From Pulicaria dysenterica (taxonomy: Eukaryota > Streptophyta > Magnoliopsida > Asterales > Asteraceae): DNA of 64,000 nucleotides. This document shows positions 43,355 to 54,334 of this stretch, piece by piece. The notes under the pieces are model-generated. The model had not been told where the DNA came from, did not search any database, and saw only the letters and a list, made by a program, of their open reading frames with translations. The stretch covers positions 79,044,229 through 79,108,228 of the forward strand of contig OX359289.1 in assembly GCA_947179395.2 (NCBI GenBank). The letters run 5' to 3'. The position numbers and the translations under genes were made by a program. How positions within the stretch are numbered: position 1 is the stretch's first letter; the number at the start of each line of letters is the position of its first letter.

Positions 43355-45570
43355 TGTAACACCCCGAAATGGGGCCTAGCTGTAAACTGTTGTACATGTA
43401 GCCTTGCTAGTTGTACGTTGACGTTAATTGGTGTTTTGTTATTAACTGTAGTATACATGTTGTTAAATGGTGTATTATGTGTTAATTGGTGTTTTAAACG
43501 TGAAATGGTGATTAATTGGTGTTAATTGTGGATAAAAATGTGGTATTGTGAAAAGTGTCATAAGTTGACCAAGCTGATAAATAGTTGAACGATTTTAGAT
43601 AATGATTCCAAAAATATCTTCGTTAGTTGAAACGGTTAAACCTAGGTTGTGTTTTAAGTTGAATATGAGAACAAAATACCCGTGAGGGGTATTAGACATT
43701 AAGTCGGCCAAGGCTTTCCTTATCCCCTGGAAACCTCTTTCACGTACACAAACACATACATACGTACGTACCAATATACACACTCAAACTCTTGTCCTTT
43801 TGAGAAAGAAATCAAGAAGTAATATGTTGTTTGAGGTTTCCTTAGCTGATTTCAGAAGCAACTCCACCATACTCATTTGATTTGTAAGTGATTTTGAAGC
43901 TTGAAACCTAGTCTTGGTGTTCATATGTGTGTGGTGTCAAATTGAAGATTCAAATGTGTTATAGTGTTGATTTTATGTCTAAAACATGTTATTAGGTTTA
44001 TGTGTATGTTAGAAGTCAATTGTAAACGCTTGAATACGGATTCAAGATGAATTTTGTGTCAAAAATGGGTAAAACAGCTGTTGTGTTCGAACAGAGCAAG
44101 AACATACTGTAACAGTGGTCCTTGCGGTCGCAAGGGAAAAGCCTTGCGGTCGCAAGGGGTGTCTTAGTCCTTGCGGTCGCAAGGGGTGTCTTAGTCCTTA
44201 CGGTCACAGGCATGGAGTCTTGCGGTCGTAGGAGGTTGGTGTCATGGTTTACCACCTACGGATGATGGAATGAAGCCTACGGGCGTAGGTATATAACCTA
44301 CGGCCGTGGGTACCCAAGGAACGACCGTTGCGGTCATAGGGATTATCCCTTACGGCCGTAAGAGTGGGTGAATTGGGAAGGATCCTTGCGGTCGCAAGGA
44401 GATCCCTTGCGGTCGTAAGGATAGTTTTGAAATGGCCCTTGCGGCAGTAAGGAATCCCCTTGCGGTCGCAAGCAGGGGTTTTATGCTGACAGCTTTTAGT
44501 CTTGTGTTTTAAGCCTCGTTAAATGTCGTTGATTGGTGTCTAAGCCTGAACCTGATGTGTTAGGTGACTCGGACAACTCTGTGTGCTCTTGGGATTTCTG
44601 AATTCATATCTGCCTCCAGTAATCTCGAGGTGAGTACCGGTTTCCCATGAGTCTCAGTAGGTAAGTTATCTATTGTACATGTTGACACGTGATTGGTGTA
44701 TTGATACGTGAGACACGAGGTATGCTATGATAGAGTTATACACGCATGCTTGTTTATCAGTATGAAAGATATTGCTGTATTTATATGCGCGCATGAACTG
44801 GATCCTTACTGGATCAACTATTGGTTTATGAGATTCTGTCCGGACACTGAACGGGTGAACAACTGAGGTCAGTCAGGTAGATGGGTGATAATATCTGACT
44901 GGGTTCCCAGGGTCCTTAGAGACTATGAATTGGGGAAATAACGGTACTCGGGATTATACGCTTGGGTATGGCTCTGCATGCCACCGTTCCTCTATGGAAC
45001 TGGGTTCCTTGCTTAGGCTGGAACCAAAATGATAGACATAGTGTACAAAGTAGACTTCTTTTCGCTCCCCCGCTGGTGCAATTGGTTGCGGCTGATTCCC
45101 CGGCTTGGGTTGTTGAGCGGGACTAGCTACCTTGTGAGACACGACTCCTGCTGACATGATTGGCGCGCCGCAATATGATAGGATAGCCCTGTGTGTTGTT
45201 CTTATACATGATAGCCTGCTTATTGATGCTTATGTGTAATTGGTGCTCACTAGCTAGTTGTAGCTAACGGTGAAAGATTTCTCTTTTTCTGCAGGTTGAT
45301 GCTAGAGGCCTAGTGAGGCGGGAACTGTTGGTAGTCTTTTGTTGTAAATAACTTTTGGGGAACACGTCTGTTGTATTTATGGATCCGATGGTCGGTTTTA
45401 GTAGGTAACACTTGTAGTTTGAACTTGTCTTATTCTTTTGATGTAATTAATTAGCCGAGTCAATTAACGTTGCTTTTGTAATAGCGTTTAACTCTACTGC
45501 ACGCTTTTGATAATAGTAGTTAAAAGTTTAAATTAACTCTAAATTTAAGCTCGTTAGGGGTGTCGTTACA
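43355..45570 (+). repeat. 3' LTR of element 2
   Basis: 2216 bp, TGTAACACCCCG to GTCGTTACA. Compared with the 5' LTR it has an extra unit of about 27 bp (TCCTTGCGGTCGCAAGG plus GGTGTCTTAG spacer, about 44163-44190) and an extra block of about 21 bp (about 44386-44407) in the palindrome array, plus scattered substitutions. Confidence 0.95.
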
Positions 45571-45575
45571 TAATT
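45571..45575. repeat. Target-site duplication TAATT, right copy
   Basis: Identical to 36504-36508 and immediately follows the 3' LTR. Confidence 0.85.
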
Positions 45576-47105
45576 GTTAGACAAAGGTGTAAAATCTTAA
45601 TTGGAGACATGTAACTTAAAAATAAATTCTACCAACCTAAGTTTCAACTAAAATCAACAAGGTCGATAGCACAAGTAGTTTGATAGGCGTCAAGACGGTT
45701 AACACTAAAACAGTAACAAGTGAAAAGAGATTATTTAAATTACCTCTTATATACAATCAAAATGAAATAAATATTTTCTTCATGGACTTGCAAAAGTGCA
45801 AAAATTATTAAATTTTATATTTCGAAATACCCGAACTTTAAATGAAATATATATGAGGGGACAAATATAATTAATTAATCACTAATTAATTACTATTTGA
45901 TACGTTCACTAATGAACAAACCTACTACATTTTTTGTAATTTTCATAAAATTGATAAGTTATGAAAGAGAATGTGGACATTGCTAAAAAGAGTACTCAAA
46001 TAATAAGTGTGATGGTCTGATGGATGATATGTATCAAATCCCTTTTCATGATGAAAGAACTAGTTCACCTAATGACATATGTGATGAGTCCACCCTAAAT
46101 TTACCCATGACGCAAGTGACACTGTTTTTTAATATGGAGATTAAGAAAGCCTTTGAGAAAGCAATGAAAAGTACGTCAGGTCATGCAATGTTAGTGATGA
46201 AAATGTGATGTCAAACTTTTAGCCTAGATTGACATAAGATTTTGAAAGGGTGGTAATGAATGAGAATATAGGACTCATGTGGTTGCAAATGAAGGAGCAG
46301 TAATATATGCTAATCTACTCAGTACTATAAAACCAAAGATGAAACGTGGAGTAAGTGTTACGAGAAAATCAAATCGTTTAGCAGCGTCTGTGAACAACTA
46401 TGTTCACCATATGCACAAAGAGTTGTTGATATTTTGAAGAAAGTGTCATTAAAAGAGAAAAAAGGGCATGATTATGTCATGGAGATGTCATTAAACCACA
46501 CATAAGTGATTAAAAAACTAATTTTTTTATTATATTAAATTTATAGTGATTTTGTTCACCTAAATTGAATAAATTGTTTTTGTTGATATCATTTTATGTT
46601 GTTACACACAAGTATTATTTGCTACAAAATATGATCAGGTATTGTACAAAGAATATGTGAAAAGTCTTGCAACAAGTAGTCTAGTGTTTGTCCTTGTAAT
46701 TAGTTCATAGTTTGCCTTATTAAACTTGTATGAGAGAATGTGTGCATTAGGATCATCATATATGTTGTTTTACCGTTAATGAGAACGGTAAAATCTTTAT
46801 TTTCACCGATACCAATTTTATATCAAAATTATGATTTTTTTTGTAGAAAAGTAACAAATCTACTGCATGGTGTAATGAACAATAATGAACGAGTAAGAAG
46901 TTTAACAAAATGTTTGGAGACATAATGAATCAAGATTTTCAATTAGTAAAACTCTTGCATGTGATTGGTTGTAACTAAAATAAATACATATAAACATATA
47001 TACGTTGCCAAAAGAAAATCCACAACCTTTCTAACAAAAGAAAAGTTGTCCATTTTCTTTATTTAACATACTCTTAAAATAAAATTTCTTAAAACATGTA
47101 TAAGT
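45576..47105. other. AT-rich region without recognised gene
   Basis: Open frames of about 60 codons (e.g. 46020-46208, 46740-46925) show no family resemblance. The right part would be the leader of the minus-strand copia element whose PBS is at 47106, but no gag is readable. Confidence 0.4.
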
Positions 47106-47844
47106 GGCTCTAATACCACTGTTGGGTTTGTTCGGTTTTTCAACATATAGTTTAGCAACGGAAGAATGAACAACAATTTCAAACCCCTTAAAATTTCCCA
47201 CCAATGATCCATATACAAGCTTTAAGAAAACAAATCAACCATAGCATGTTTAGAACTACAACCTTTGTAGCGTGATAAACCGTTGATGAAGTGGTTGATC
47301 AAGAGAAGCCAAGTAGAGATTTCCTCCAAGGTATCCACAAAGCCAACGAGTCCAACACCTTCAAGATGCTAGTCTCTTCAACTATGTATATATGAGTAAG
47401 TTTTATGTGGTATAACACTTAGCTTAATTGAAGAACACCAATACAAGATTGTAGAGATGTTTTCAAAGTTCAAGAACACTTAGAACATGCAAGCCAAGGT
47501 AGAGGTTTCTCTTAGCATCAAAAGAAGGGACCATACACATCTTAAATGAACCAAGGAGCAATAAAAAAGAGGGGATACCCCTCCCAAGTGGTCTTGGCCG
47601 AAATTGGAGGGAGGGGGAGGCCCCTTTTGCTTTTCTTATTCACTTGTTTAAGGTAGTTGTATGTCTTGGTTTATCAATTTTGAAACAATCTCCAAAAGGG
47701 CCCCGTTTGATAGAGAAGTTGGTCATTCTAGATTTGTTTTGAATAAATTAAAAAAAGTATTCTGGATACCCTACATAATGTATAAAATACATCCATATGT
47801 ATTTTATATATATACTTGTTTGTTACTAGTAACAATTTACTTGT

Positions 47845-47850
<6 letters not shown>
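47106..47850 (-). repeat. Minus-strand copia PBS and LTR remnant
   Basis: The minus strand has TGGTATTAGAGCC (47106-47118), one base from the tRNA-Met PBS, preceded by an LTR end ...CAAACCCAACA at 47120. The LTR extends right to about 47850, where a TA tract begins; its outer end is unclear. As in the LTR at 4957, a CGGAAG phrase lies close to the PBS-side end. Confidence 0.5.
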
Positions 47851-47888
<38 letters not shown>

Positions 47889-47907
47889 CATACATACATA
47901 CATACAT
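47849..47907. repeat. TA and TACA microsatellite
   Basis: (TA)n at 47849-47881, then (CATA)n to about 47907, directly left of the Sirevirus LTR. Confidence 0.85.
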
Positions 47908-47910
47908 ATA

Positions 47911-49211
47911 TGTTAGAGCATAGGGGGGGGGGGTGAATAGGTTATATATCCAATTTTTAAAGTTTTTACAAGTTCTTGCAATAATATAAAAGAGATAGAG
48001 ATAAAAAGATATCACCAATCACAAGTTGGACACAATAATTTATAGTGGTTCATGCAAGTGTTAACAAACTTGCACTACATCCACTCCTTGGCCTCACCCA
48101 CCAAGAGTTTGCTCCACTATCTTCTCTCTTTGAAGGTAGAGATAAACCTTTTACACTTCTCTTTTTCACTTGCAAGAATTAACACTTCAAACTTGCAAGT
48201 AAGGTAAAGATAACCTTGCTTCACTCTAATTCTAAAAGCTGGAGTTGATCCTTACTTCACTCTAATTTGAAAGGCTAGAGTTGATCCTTACACTATTACA
48301 AATGATATAAAAGATTGGAGTAGTGCTTAAGCTTTGAAGGCTTTGACTCTTGCTTGAATCTTGATCTTAAGAGTTGAATGAATAATCAAGAAATATGAGC
48401 TCACAAGTATTAGAGAGTATTCAGTATTTTTCTATTTGCAAGAGGTGAGTAATGAATGAGGTTTGAGTTGGTTTAAATAAAGAAAAAGGTGCAAGTTCAA
48501 AAGTTGTCCAGACGTCCCACGGTCGACCGTGGCTTCGACCGTCGGCCTGCTGGAACTTCTTGTTTTTTGCAATATAGACGTTGGACTTTATCTAAAACCA
48601 CACACAACTCATTTTTACCATAAAAATCAACTGAAAAGAGGATTTATAAAAGGTTGGTTGATCCCATACTTCTAAAGTTTGAATTTAAACACAAAAATGA
48701 AAGTTTGGAAACCAATACACAAAGCATGTTGGAATTTTACCCCTTTGTGAGATTCCTTTACCAATTATGGTGGTGTATTGTTTCAAATTAGGATTGTGTT
48801 TAGTTTTTGTTTAAATGGGAAGTCTTAGATTTAATCAACCAACACAAATAAGTTTATAAAATATTTGTCCATTTTTATAAAAGTTTTTATAAGAACTTAA
48901 ACTTATTTAATTATTTTATTTGTAAGCTCGTATAAATCGAATTTATTCATGTAGGTATCTTCGGCGAAGACTTGATCTTGAGCGTTCATGAAGTTGATCT
49001 CTGACGATTGAATTTTTGACAATTTGTACAAACACAATTTGTAACAAATAAATATAAATATTTATTTGCTTGATTATATATATATATATATATGTATGTA
49101 TATATATATGTGCACATATGTTAATGTTAATAGATACAATTATATAAATAAATTGTATATTTTTGTGTCAACAAAAGATGATATAAATTTATATTCCTAT
49201 TTTCCCCAACA
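47911..49211 (-). repeat. Sirevirus 3' LTR
   Basis: The minus strand reads TGTTGGGGAAAATAGG (49211) to ...CCTATGCTCTAACA (47911), about 1.3 kb, directly downstream of the purine tract. It holds an 11-base G-run (47923-47933 on +), a TA tract (49076-49112) and the palindrome CCACGGTCGACCGTGG at 48517-48532. Confidence 0.7.
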
Positions 49212-49222
49212 ATCTCCTCCTT
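49212..49222 (-). promoter_or_regulatory. Polypurine tract of the Sirevirus
   Basis: The minus strand AAAGGAGGAGAT-type tract ends directly at the LTR start TGTTGGGG, as in Sireviruses. Confidence 0.6.
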
Positions 49223-49295
49223 TCTGTTGAAGATAAAAATTTACCATTTGTGAACCAATTGTATATATAACGTTAACATGCTAACATGTGCATGT

Positions 49296-49299
<4 letters not shown>

Positions 49300-49329
<30 letters not shown>
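49300..49329. repeat. TA microsatellite
   Basis: (TA)n of about 30 bp between the purine tract and the PPT-like boxes. Confidence 0.85.
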
Positions 49330-49332
<3 letters not shown>

Positions 49333-49365
49333 CTCCCCATTTTTAGTCTTAACAAAAAGAGGCCT

Positions 49366-49412
49366 CCCCCTTGACTTGTACTCCCCCTTGAAGAGAAACT
49401 CCCCCTTGATTG
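49366..49412 (-). repeat. Three AAGGGGGAG boxes
   Basis: On the minus strand CAAGGGGGAG occurs three times at intervals of roughly 18-20 bp, interleaved with TTTCTC and TACAAGT. Multiple PPT-like boxes upstream of the 3' LTR are described for Sireviruses and fit the classification. Confidence 0.7.
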
Positions 49413-49747
49413 TAAAACTCCACTTGTTGAAATCTATATAAAAATTATGGAGATACTACCAAGGACTTGCCAAGGAGGGTGAGTGCATAATATATAAATA
49501 ACTATGCAATGATCATACAAGAAAACATGTAATAATAATCATCATACATATCACAAAAAGCAAACCATACATGATCACAAGCAAAGATAGTAGAGGCATA
49601 AGTTCATACATAACCAAGATTAAAACTGTTCAAGCATGACCAAATATATAATGACATTGTTTGCAACATACCATAATAAATTGTTTTCAAATCCGACAAA
49701 CCAAATAAAAATTGTTTTCAAACATTATAAGCAAGTAATCAACCAAA

Positions 49748-50812
49748 TCATCCTCGGTGAGATGGCTTACCCGCATCAGTACCGGAGTTGCATATAGTAG
49801 CATTCATTATGGCCCTCATCATCTTCTTCAATCCCTTCACCTCCGTGCGCAGCTCATTCCTCAATTCATTAACATTTCGATTTAGAGCCACAATCCTCTC
49901 ATCCGTCATCCCTTCGACCATCCCATAGTCAAGTGCAACTGCACTTTCCACCTCCGCGTCCTCTTCATCATCACCCTAAAAAAATCTCTCAATATCCTCC
50001 TACGTGTCATGAGATGAAGAATGTGCCCGTTTCTTCCCTTTACGGGAGTGAGAATCTATCTTGCGTAAGGTAGCAAGATCAATTGGCAAAGAAGTGCCGG
50101 GAGTTGGGTTGAGAGGAGGAAGGTTTGGAAGTTGTTGGAAGAGAAGGGTTAGTAGTCTTCCATATGGGAGATCCCTACGACTAGTCGGAAGACCAACCAT
50201 CCTTTTAGCAAGGATGTACATGATGTTGATCTCGGAGCCAGATTTAAGCGCACGTAGGAGGACGGCTTGAGTAACACTTATTTCAGAGTGGTGACCTGAT
50301 TTGGGGAAAATGTTTGAATCAACAACTTTGTTCCAAAAATTGCACTCGTGGAGGAGGTCTTTTCCTAGAATGTTCATGTTGTCTCGAGGGACACTTGGTT
50401 GACAAATGGACCCTACAATCTCTTGAATGCTAAAGGCCGAGGGGAGGTTGTTGAGGCTGTGCAAGTCATGATAGAATTTTAATCCGGTGAAAGGGACTTG
50501 CGATATGTCACCAAGTTGAGCAAGGGTGAATGAGAATTCTTGTGCGGCGATTTTGAAAGTGTTCAAATCGTCATCCTCATTATACCCATATGATTCGTAG
50601 AACTCCCTAACACGTCTAGGGAAAAGATTGCTTGGAAGCCGGAGAAAGGTTGACCAATTTAATCGGTCAAATGTGGATTGCAAGTTGAATTGCTGTAAAT
50701 GGGCAGGCATAACCAAACACCCTTCATTGATTGGGCGCTTGTTGAGGGTTGCCATTATATCCCTTTGAGAGGGAGCGGCGGTGCGAGAAGAAGAAGTCTT
50801 TTATCTTGGCAT
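49748..50812 (-). pseudogene. Envelope-like ORF of the Sirevirus
   Basis: The long open part starts at ATG 50755 (MATLNKRPINEGC) and runs 251 codons. An upstream in-frame ATG at 50812 (MPR then TAA, followed by KTSSSRTAAP) looks like the original start. The core FLRLPSNLFPRRVREFYESYGY, FSFTLAQLGDISQVPF and VLLRALKSGSEINIMYILAKRMVG resembles the putative plant transposon protein domain found downstream of pol in Sirevirus and Athila elements. After a TAG at 50000-50002 and another near 49979 the same frame continues into an acidic and then coiled-coil tail (LNRNVNELRNELRTEV) to 49748. I see no signal peptide or convincing membrane anchor. Function in plants is unproven. Confidence 0.65.
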
Positions 50813-51882
50813 GATTATCTATCAATGCAATAATTCATATATTATGCACAAATAATAAGTGCAATAGGTAAGAGTAAGCCTAATGTGTGTCTAGGGTGCA
50901 ACCAATGTTCATCCAATCTTGTCATGACACTAAAGTTATAAAATACACTTGGTTTTGAAAAATTATGACAAGAGGTATGATAATTTAATATATATGGAAC
51001 ATATTTAGAGAGTATAGTCAATTAATAAAACAAACTCTATGGTAATATGTTCATACATAGTGTGTGCGTGTCCTAAAAGTGAGAAGATTTTATAAAAATA
51101 GTGAATCATGTGAATACTAGTCTTAGTTATACTACAATAAGCCTAAATAAGATTAAGTGGAGAATTAAATGTGAAAAATAAAAAAATTTGAAAAATTTAA
51201 AAAATTCCAGCAAGGCCACGGTTTTACCACGGTTTTAGCCGTGGATCGACCGTGAGCCTGCTGTCTAATGTTCAAATTTACAGTGGCACGACGGTCGATC
51301 CACGGTTTCAGCCATGGTTCGACCGTGAAACACCTGCTCAGTTCAAATTAAAAACAGTTAAGTACAGCGACGATACGGTCGATCGTATATCGACCGTGAT
51401 TTGACCTGTTCGAAATTTTATTCCCTTTTTGTGTTTACTTTTTGACAACCTTTATCAATCATAACAACTTACAATGGTTTATTTTAAGCATAAAGTATCT
51501 TTTAAGCATTATCTTTAAACCAAACCCACTACCAAACCCAAATACTTCAAGTTATTAAAAACTCAAAGGAAAAATGTAAGTAAAGCTTAAACTCACATGA
51601 TTTTTGGTGCAAAAAAACAGAATCCTAATGAGGAAGAAGGAAAAAGTTGAAGAAACTATACCTTTTAAAGTGAAGAACACGTGAAGAGGAGAAGAACCCG
51701 AGAGGAAATAGAAAAGAAATCAAGAAACTGCGACCTTCTACCATAGATCTTCCGAGAATAGCCCCGTGAGTTTGACCGGATCTTCAACCATGAAGTAATT
51801 TTCGGTTTTCTTGTGATTTATTTGGTGAAAAATCAATTTTTTGGTGATTTTTAAGCTTCAAAATCGCTAATGGCGGCTAGGG

Positions 51883-51918
<36 letters not shown>

Positions 51919-52147
51919 AGTGATAAAGTGAAGGGAGGAAAGAGAATGGGGTGAAAAATTAGGTTAAAACCCGTCAGCCGAGCGACGGTCGATATCACGG
52001 TCGACCGTGATATCGTCCGCTTGTGTTTTTTTTAAACCAAATAGTGATCTTTTTGGACAGACCCTCCACGGTCGATAGACGGATTCGACCGTTGACCCCC
52101 TGGAAACATGTTTAGGCCATTTTTCATACATTCAAGCTATATATAGG
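50813..52147 (-). other. Sirevirus inter-ORF / 3' untranslated region with palindromes
   Basis: Non-coding spacer between RNase H and the envelope-like ORF. It contains ACGGTCGA-based dyads at about 51225-51400, a GA microsatellite at 51886-51914 and a perfect 24-bp palindrome at 51991-52014 (core CACGGTCGACCGTG). Confidence 0.6.
51991..52014. repeat. Perfect 24-bp palindrome
   Basis: Every base pairs with its mirror partner around the centre GTCGAC; half-sites read GATATCACGGTC. Further partial copies follow at about 52068-52095. Confidence 0.85.
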
Positions 52148-53587
52148 CTAAGGTACATGCTCCATCATTCCTAAACCAAGTCTTAAGGTATCAAATACAT
52201 CCTTCTTGAGTGGTTTAGTAAATAAATCCGCTATATTATCACAAGATGCAACCTTTTCTAAGCTAATGTTACCTTTTTGCACATTATCACGTAAGAAATG
52301 ATGCCTAATCTCAATATGCTTAGTTCTAGAATGCAATACGGGATTTTTACTAGGATCAATAGCACTTTTGTTATTACACGTAATAGGAATATCGGTTAGA
52401 TGTACCTCATAATCCAATAAGGATTGTTGCATCCATAGGACTTGTGCACAAGCTCTTCCGGCGGCTACGTATTCGGCTTCGGTTGTTGATAATGCCACAG
52501 ATGTTTGCTTTTTTGAAAACCATGATGTGAGAGCCATTCCAATAAAGGCGCACACGCCACTTGTACTTTTTCTATCCAAGTATCATCCACCAAGATCCGA
52601 ATCCTCATAGCACATAATGTCAAGTCCACTCAATTTTGGATACCACAATCCTAAATTGATTGTTCCTTTAATGTACCGAAATATTCGTTTGACGGCCTCA
52701 TAGTGTGATTTCTTTGGATTTTCCTGAAAACGTGCACAAACACAAACACTATACATAATATCGGGGCGACTTGCCGTTAGATAAAGCAAGCTCCCGATTA
52801 AACCACGATATCTAGTACTATCAAACACTTCACCTTCTTCATTTAGTGTCAAGTTTGTGTTTGTGGCCATAGGTGTACTCATAGGTTTCACATTCTCAAA
52901 ATCAAACTTCTTAAGCATATCCTTGATGTACTTTGATTGGCTTATGAATGTACCATCTTCATATTGTTTTATTTGAAGCCCAAGAAAGTAATTCAATTCA
53001 CCCATCATGCTCATTTCAAATTCATTATGCATAAGAGTTGAGAATTCATCACATAAATCTTGACATGTTGATCCAAATATAATATCATCCACATAAATTT
53101 GCACAAGTAATATATCATGCTTCCTCTTCTTGGTAAACAAAGTGTTATCAACTTTACCCATGACATAATCATTTTTCAACAAGAATGATCTTAGTCTCTC
53201 ATACCATGCTCTAGGTGCTTGCTTAAGGCCATACAATGTTTTTATAAGTTTGTATACATGAGATGGATTAATTGGATCTTCAAATCTGGGAGGTTGACAT
53301 ACATAGACTTCCTCTTTTATAAAGCCATTTAGAAAAGTACTTTTGACATCCATTTGATATAGTTTAAAATCATGTGATTGTATAAGCAAGTAGAATCCTA
53401 ATGGATTCTAATCTAGCAACCGGAGCAAATGTTTCATCATAATCTATCCCTTCTTGTTGATTGTATCCTTGGGCAACTAATCTAGCCTTATTCCTAGTAA
53501 TGACTCCATTTTCATCCACTTTGTTTCTAAACACCCATTTGGTTCCTATTATGGTATGACCACTAGGCAAGGGTACTAAGTCCCACA
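52148..53587 (-). pseudogene. Sirevirus RT and RNase H
   Basis: RT begins with WDLVPLPSGHTIIGTKWVFRNK, includes LVAQGYNQQEGIDYDETFAPVARL, a frameshift near 53385, KLYQMDVKSTFLNG and the catalytic YVDD at 53084-53095. RNase H follows (LDRKSTSGVCAFIG, STTEAEYVAAG, HIEIRHHFLRD, IADLFTKPL) after a TGA at 52580-52582, ending at 52148. Apart from these two lesions the frame is well preserved. The right end is the insertion point of the other copia element. Confidence 0.85.
53583..53587. repeat. Target-site duplication CCACA, left copy
   Basis: CCACA precedes the copia LTR at 53588 and recurs at 61526-61530 directly after the second LTR. Confidence 0.85.
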
Positions 53588-54320
53588 TGTTAGATTATGT
53601 GCAGAGATAGATAACACGTGTCACCATGTCCAATGCTATGAGACACTAAAGGATCACACTGCTACGAATTGGATTTTACCTAGTTATGTGTGTGGAATAA
53701 TTAATTAGTTAATTAATTATTGAGAGGAAAAATAATAATAGTTATTTATTATTTTAAAGGAGGAATTAATATTTAGTTTAAATATTAATTGGACCAATTA
53801 ATTAATAGTTGTTAATTAATTAGAAAGGTCAAAGGGTATTTTCTACAATTAACTAATAGTTTAATTAAAGGTGGGCTTTAATTAAATGGGCTTGGGCCTT
53901 AATAAGGTTTACATATAAATAACCTTTTAAAGCCTTATGAATCAAATAAGAGACACAAGATTGCAATAAGGAAAAAAACCCTAGCTCTCTCTCCTCCCTC
54001 TCTCAAAGTCGGCCGAACCCAAGGACACCCCTAGGGGTGCTATCGGTGCACAACACACACACACACACACGAGACACGCGTTTTGATCGTTGGTGAAATC
54101 ATGTAGCAGTCTAGCAGCTTGTTCGTGGTGGTGCAGTAGCGGTGTTCTACCTTTAGCATTCTGGAATCAAGATTTGATTTTTTCTATAAAGGTATAACTT
54201 TTATCCTCTACTATAGTATAGTTTCTTGTATGAACTAGATGAGATCACTAGAGGGGGTTTTGAGTTTTTATTCCGTTGCGTATTATCATTATATGATTTT
54301 ATACCCTACAAAAACCTTCA
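53588..54320 (+). repeat. 5' LTR of the nested copia
   Basis: 733 bp, TGTTAGATTATGTGCAG to CTACAAAAACCTTCA. It lacks about 16 bp (ACACCCAATTAGAACC) present in the 3' LTR and otherwise matches closely. Contains CT-rich and CA repeats near 53980-54070. Confidence 0.95.
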
Positions 54321-54321
54321 G

Positions 54322-54334
54322 TGGTATCAGAGCC
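54322..54334 (+). promoter_or_regulatory. PBS of the nested copia
   Basis: Exact TGGTATCAGAGCC, one base after the LTR end; initiator tRNA-Met type. Confidence 0.95.

Larger units (their letters stand above)
36509..45570 (+). mobile_element. Tekay-type Ty3/gypsy element 2, structurally complete
   Basis: 9062 bp: 5' LTR 36509-38673, PBS, gag with zinc knuckles, protease, RT, RNase H, integrase, chromodomain-like tail, PPT and 3' LTR 43355-45570, flanked by TAATT on both sides. The LTRs are very similar but differ by 51 bp in length because of palindromic-repeat copy number. Coding capacity is lost through about seven stops and several frameshifts. Inserted about 1.5 kb downstream of the ligase gene. 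Confidence 0.9.

Noticed and set aside
46020..46925. Two ORFs of about 60 codons in AT-rich DNA
   Set aside because: Short, no domain, and frames close quickly on both sides.
54322..54334. TGGTATCAGAGCC strings as possible tRNA genes
   Set aside because: These are primer-binding sites complementary to a tRNA 3' end. No cloverleaf or A/B box surrounds them.
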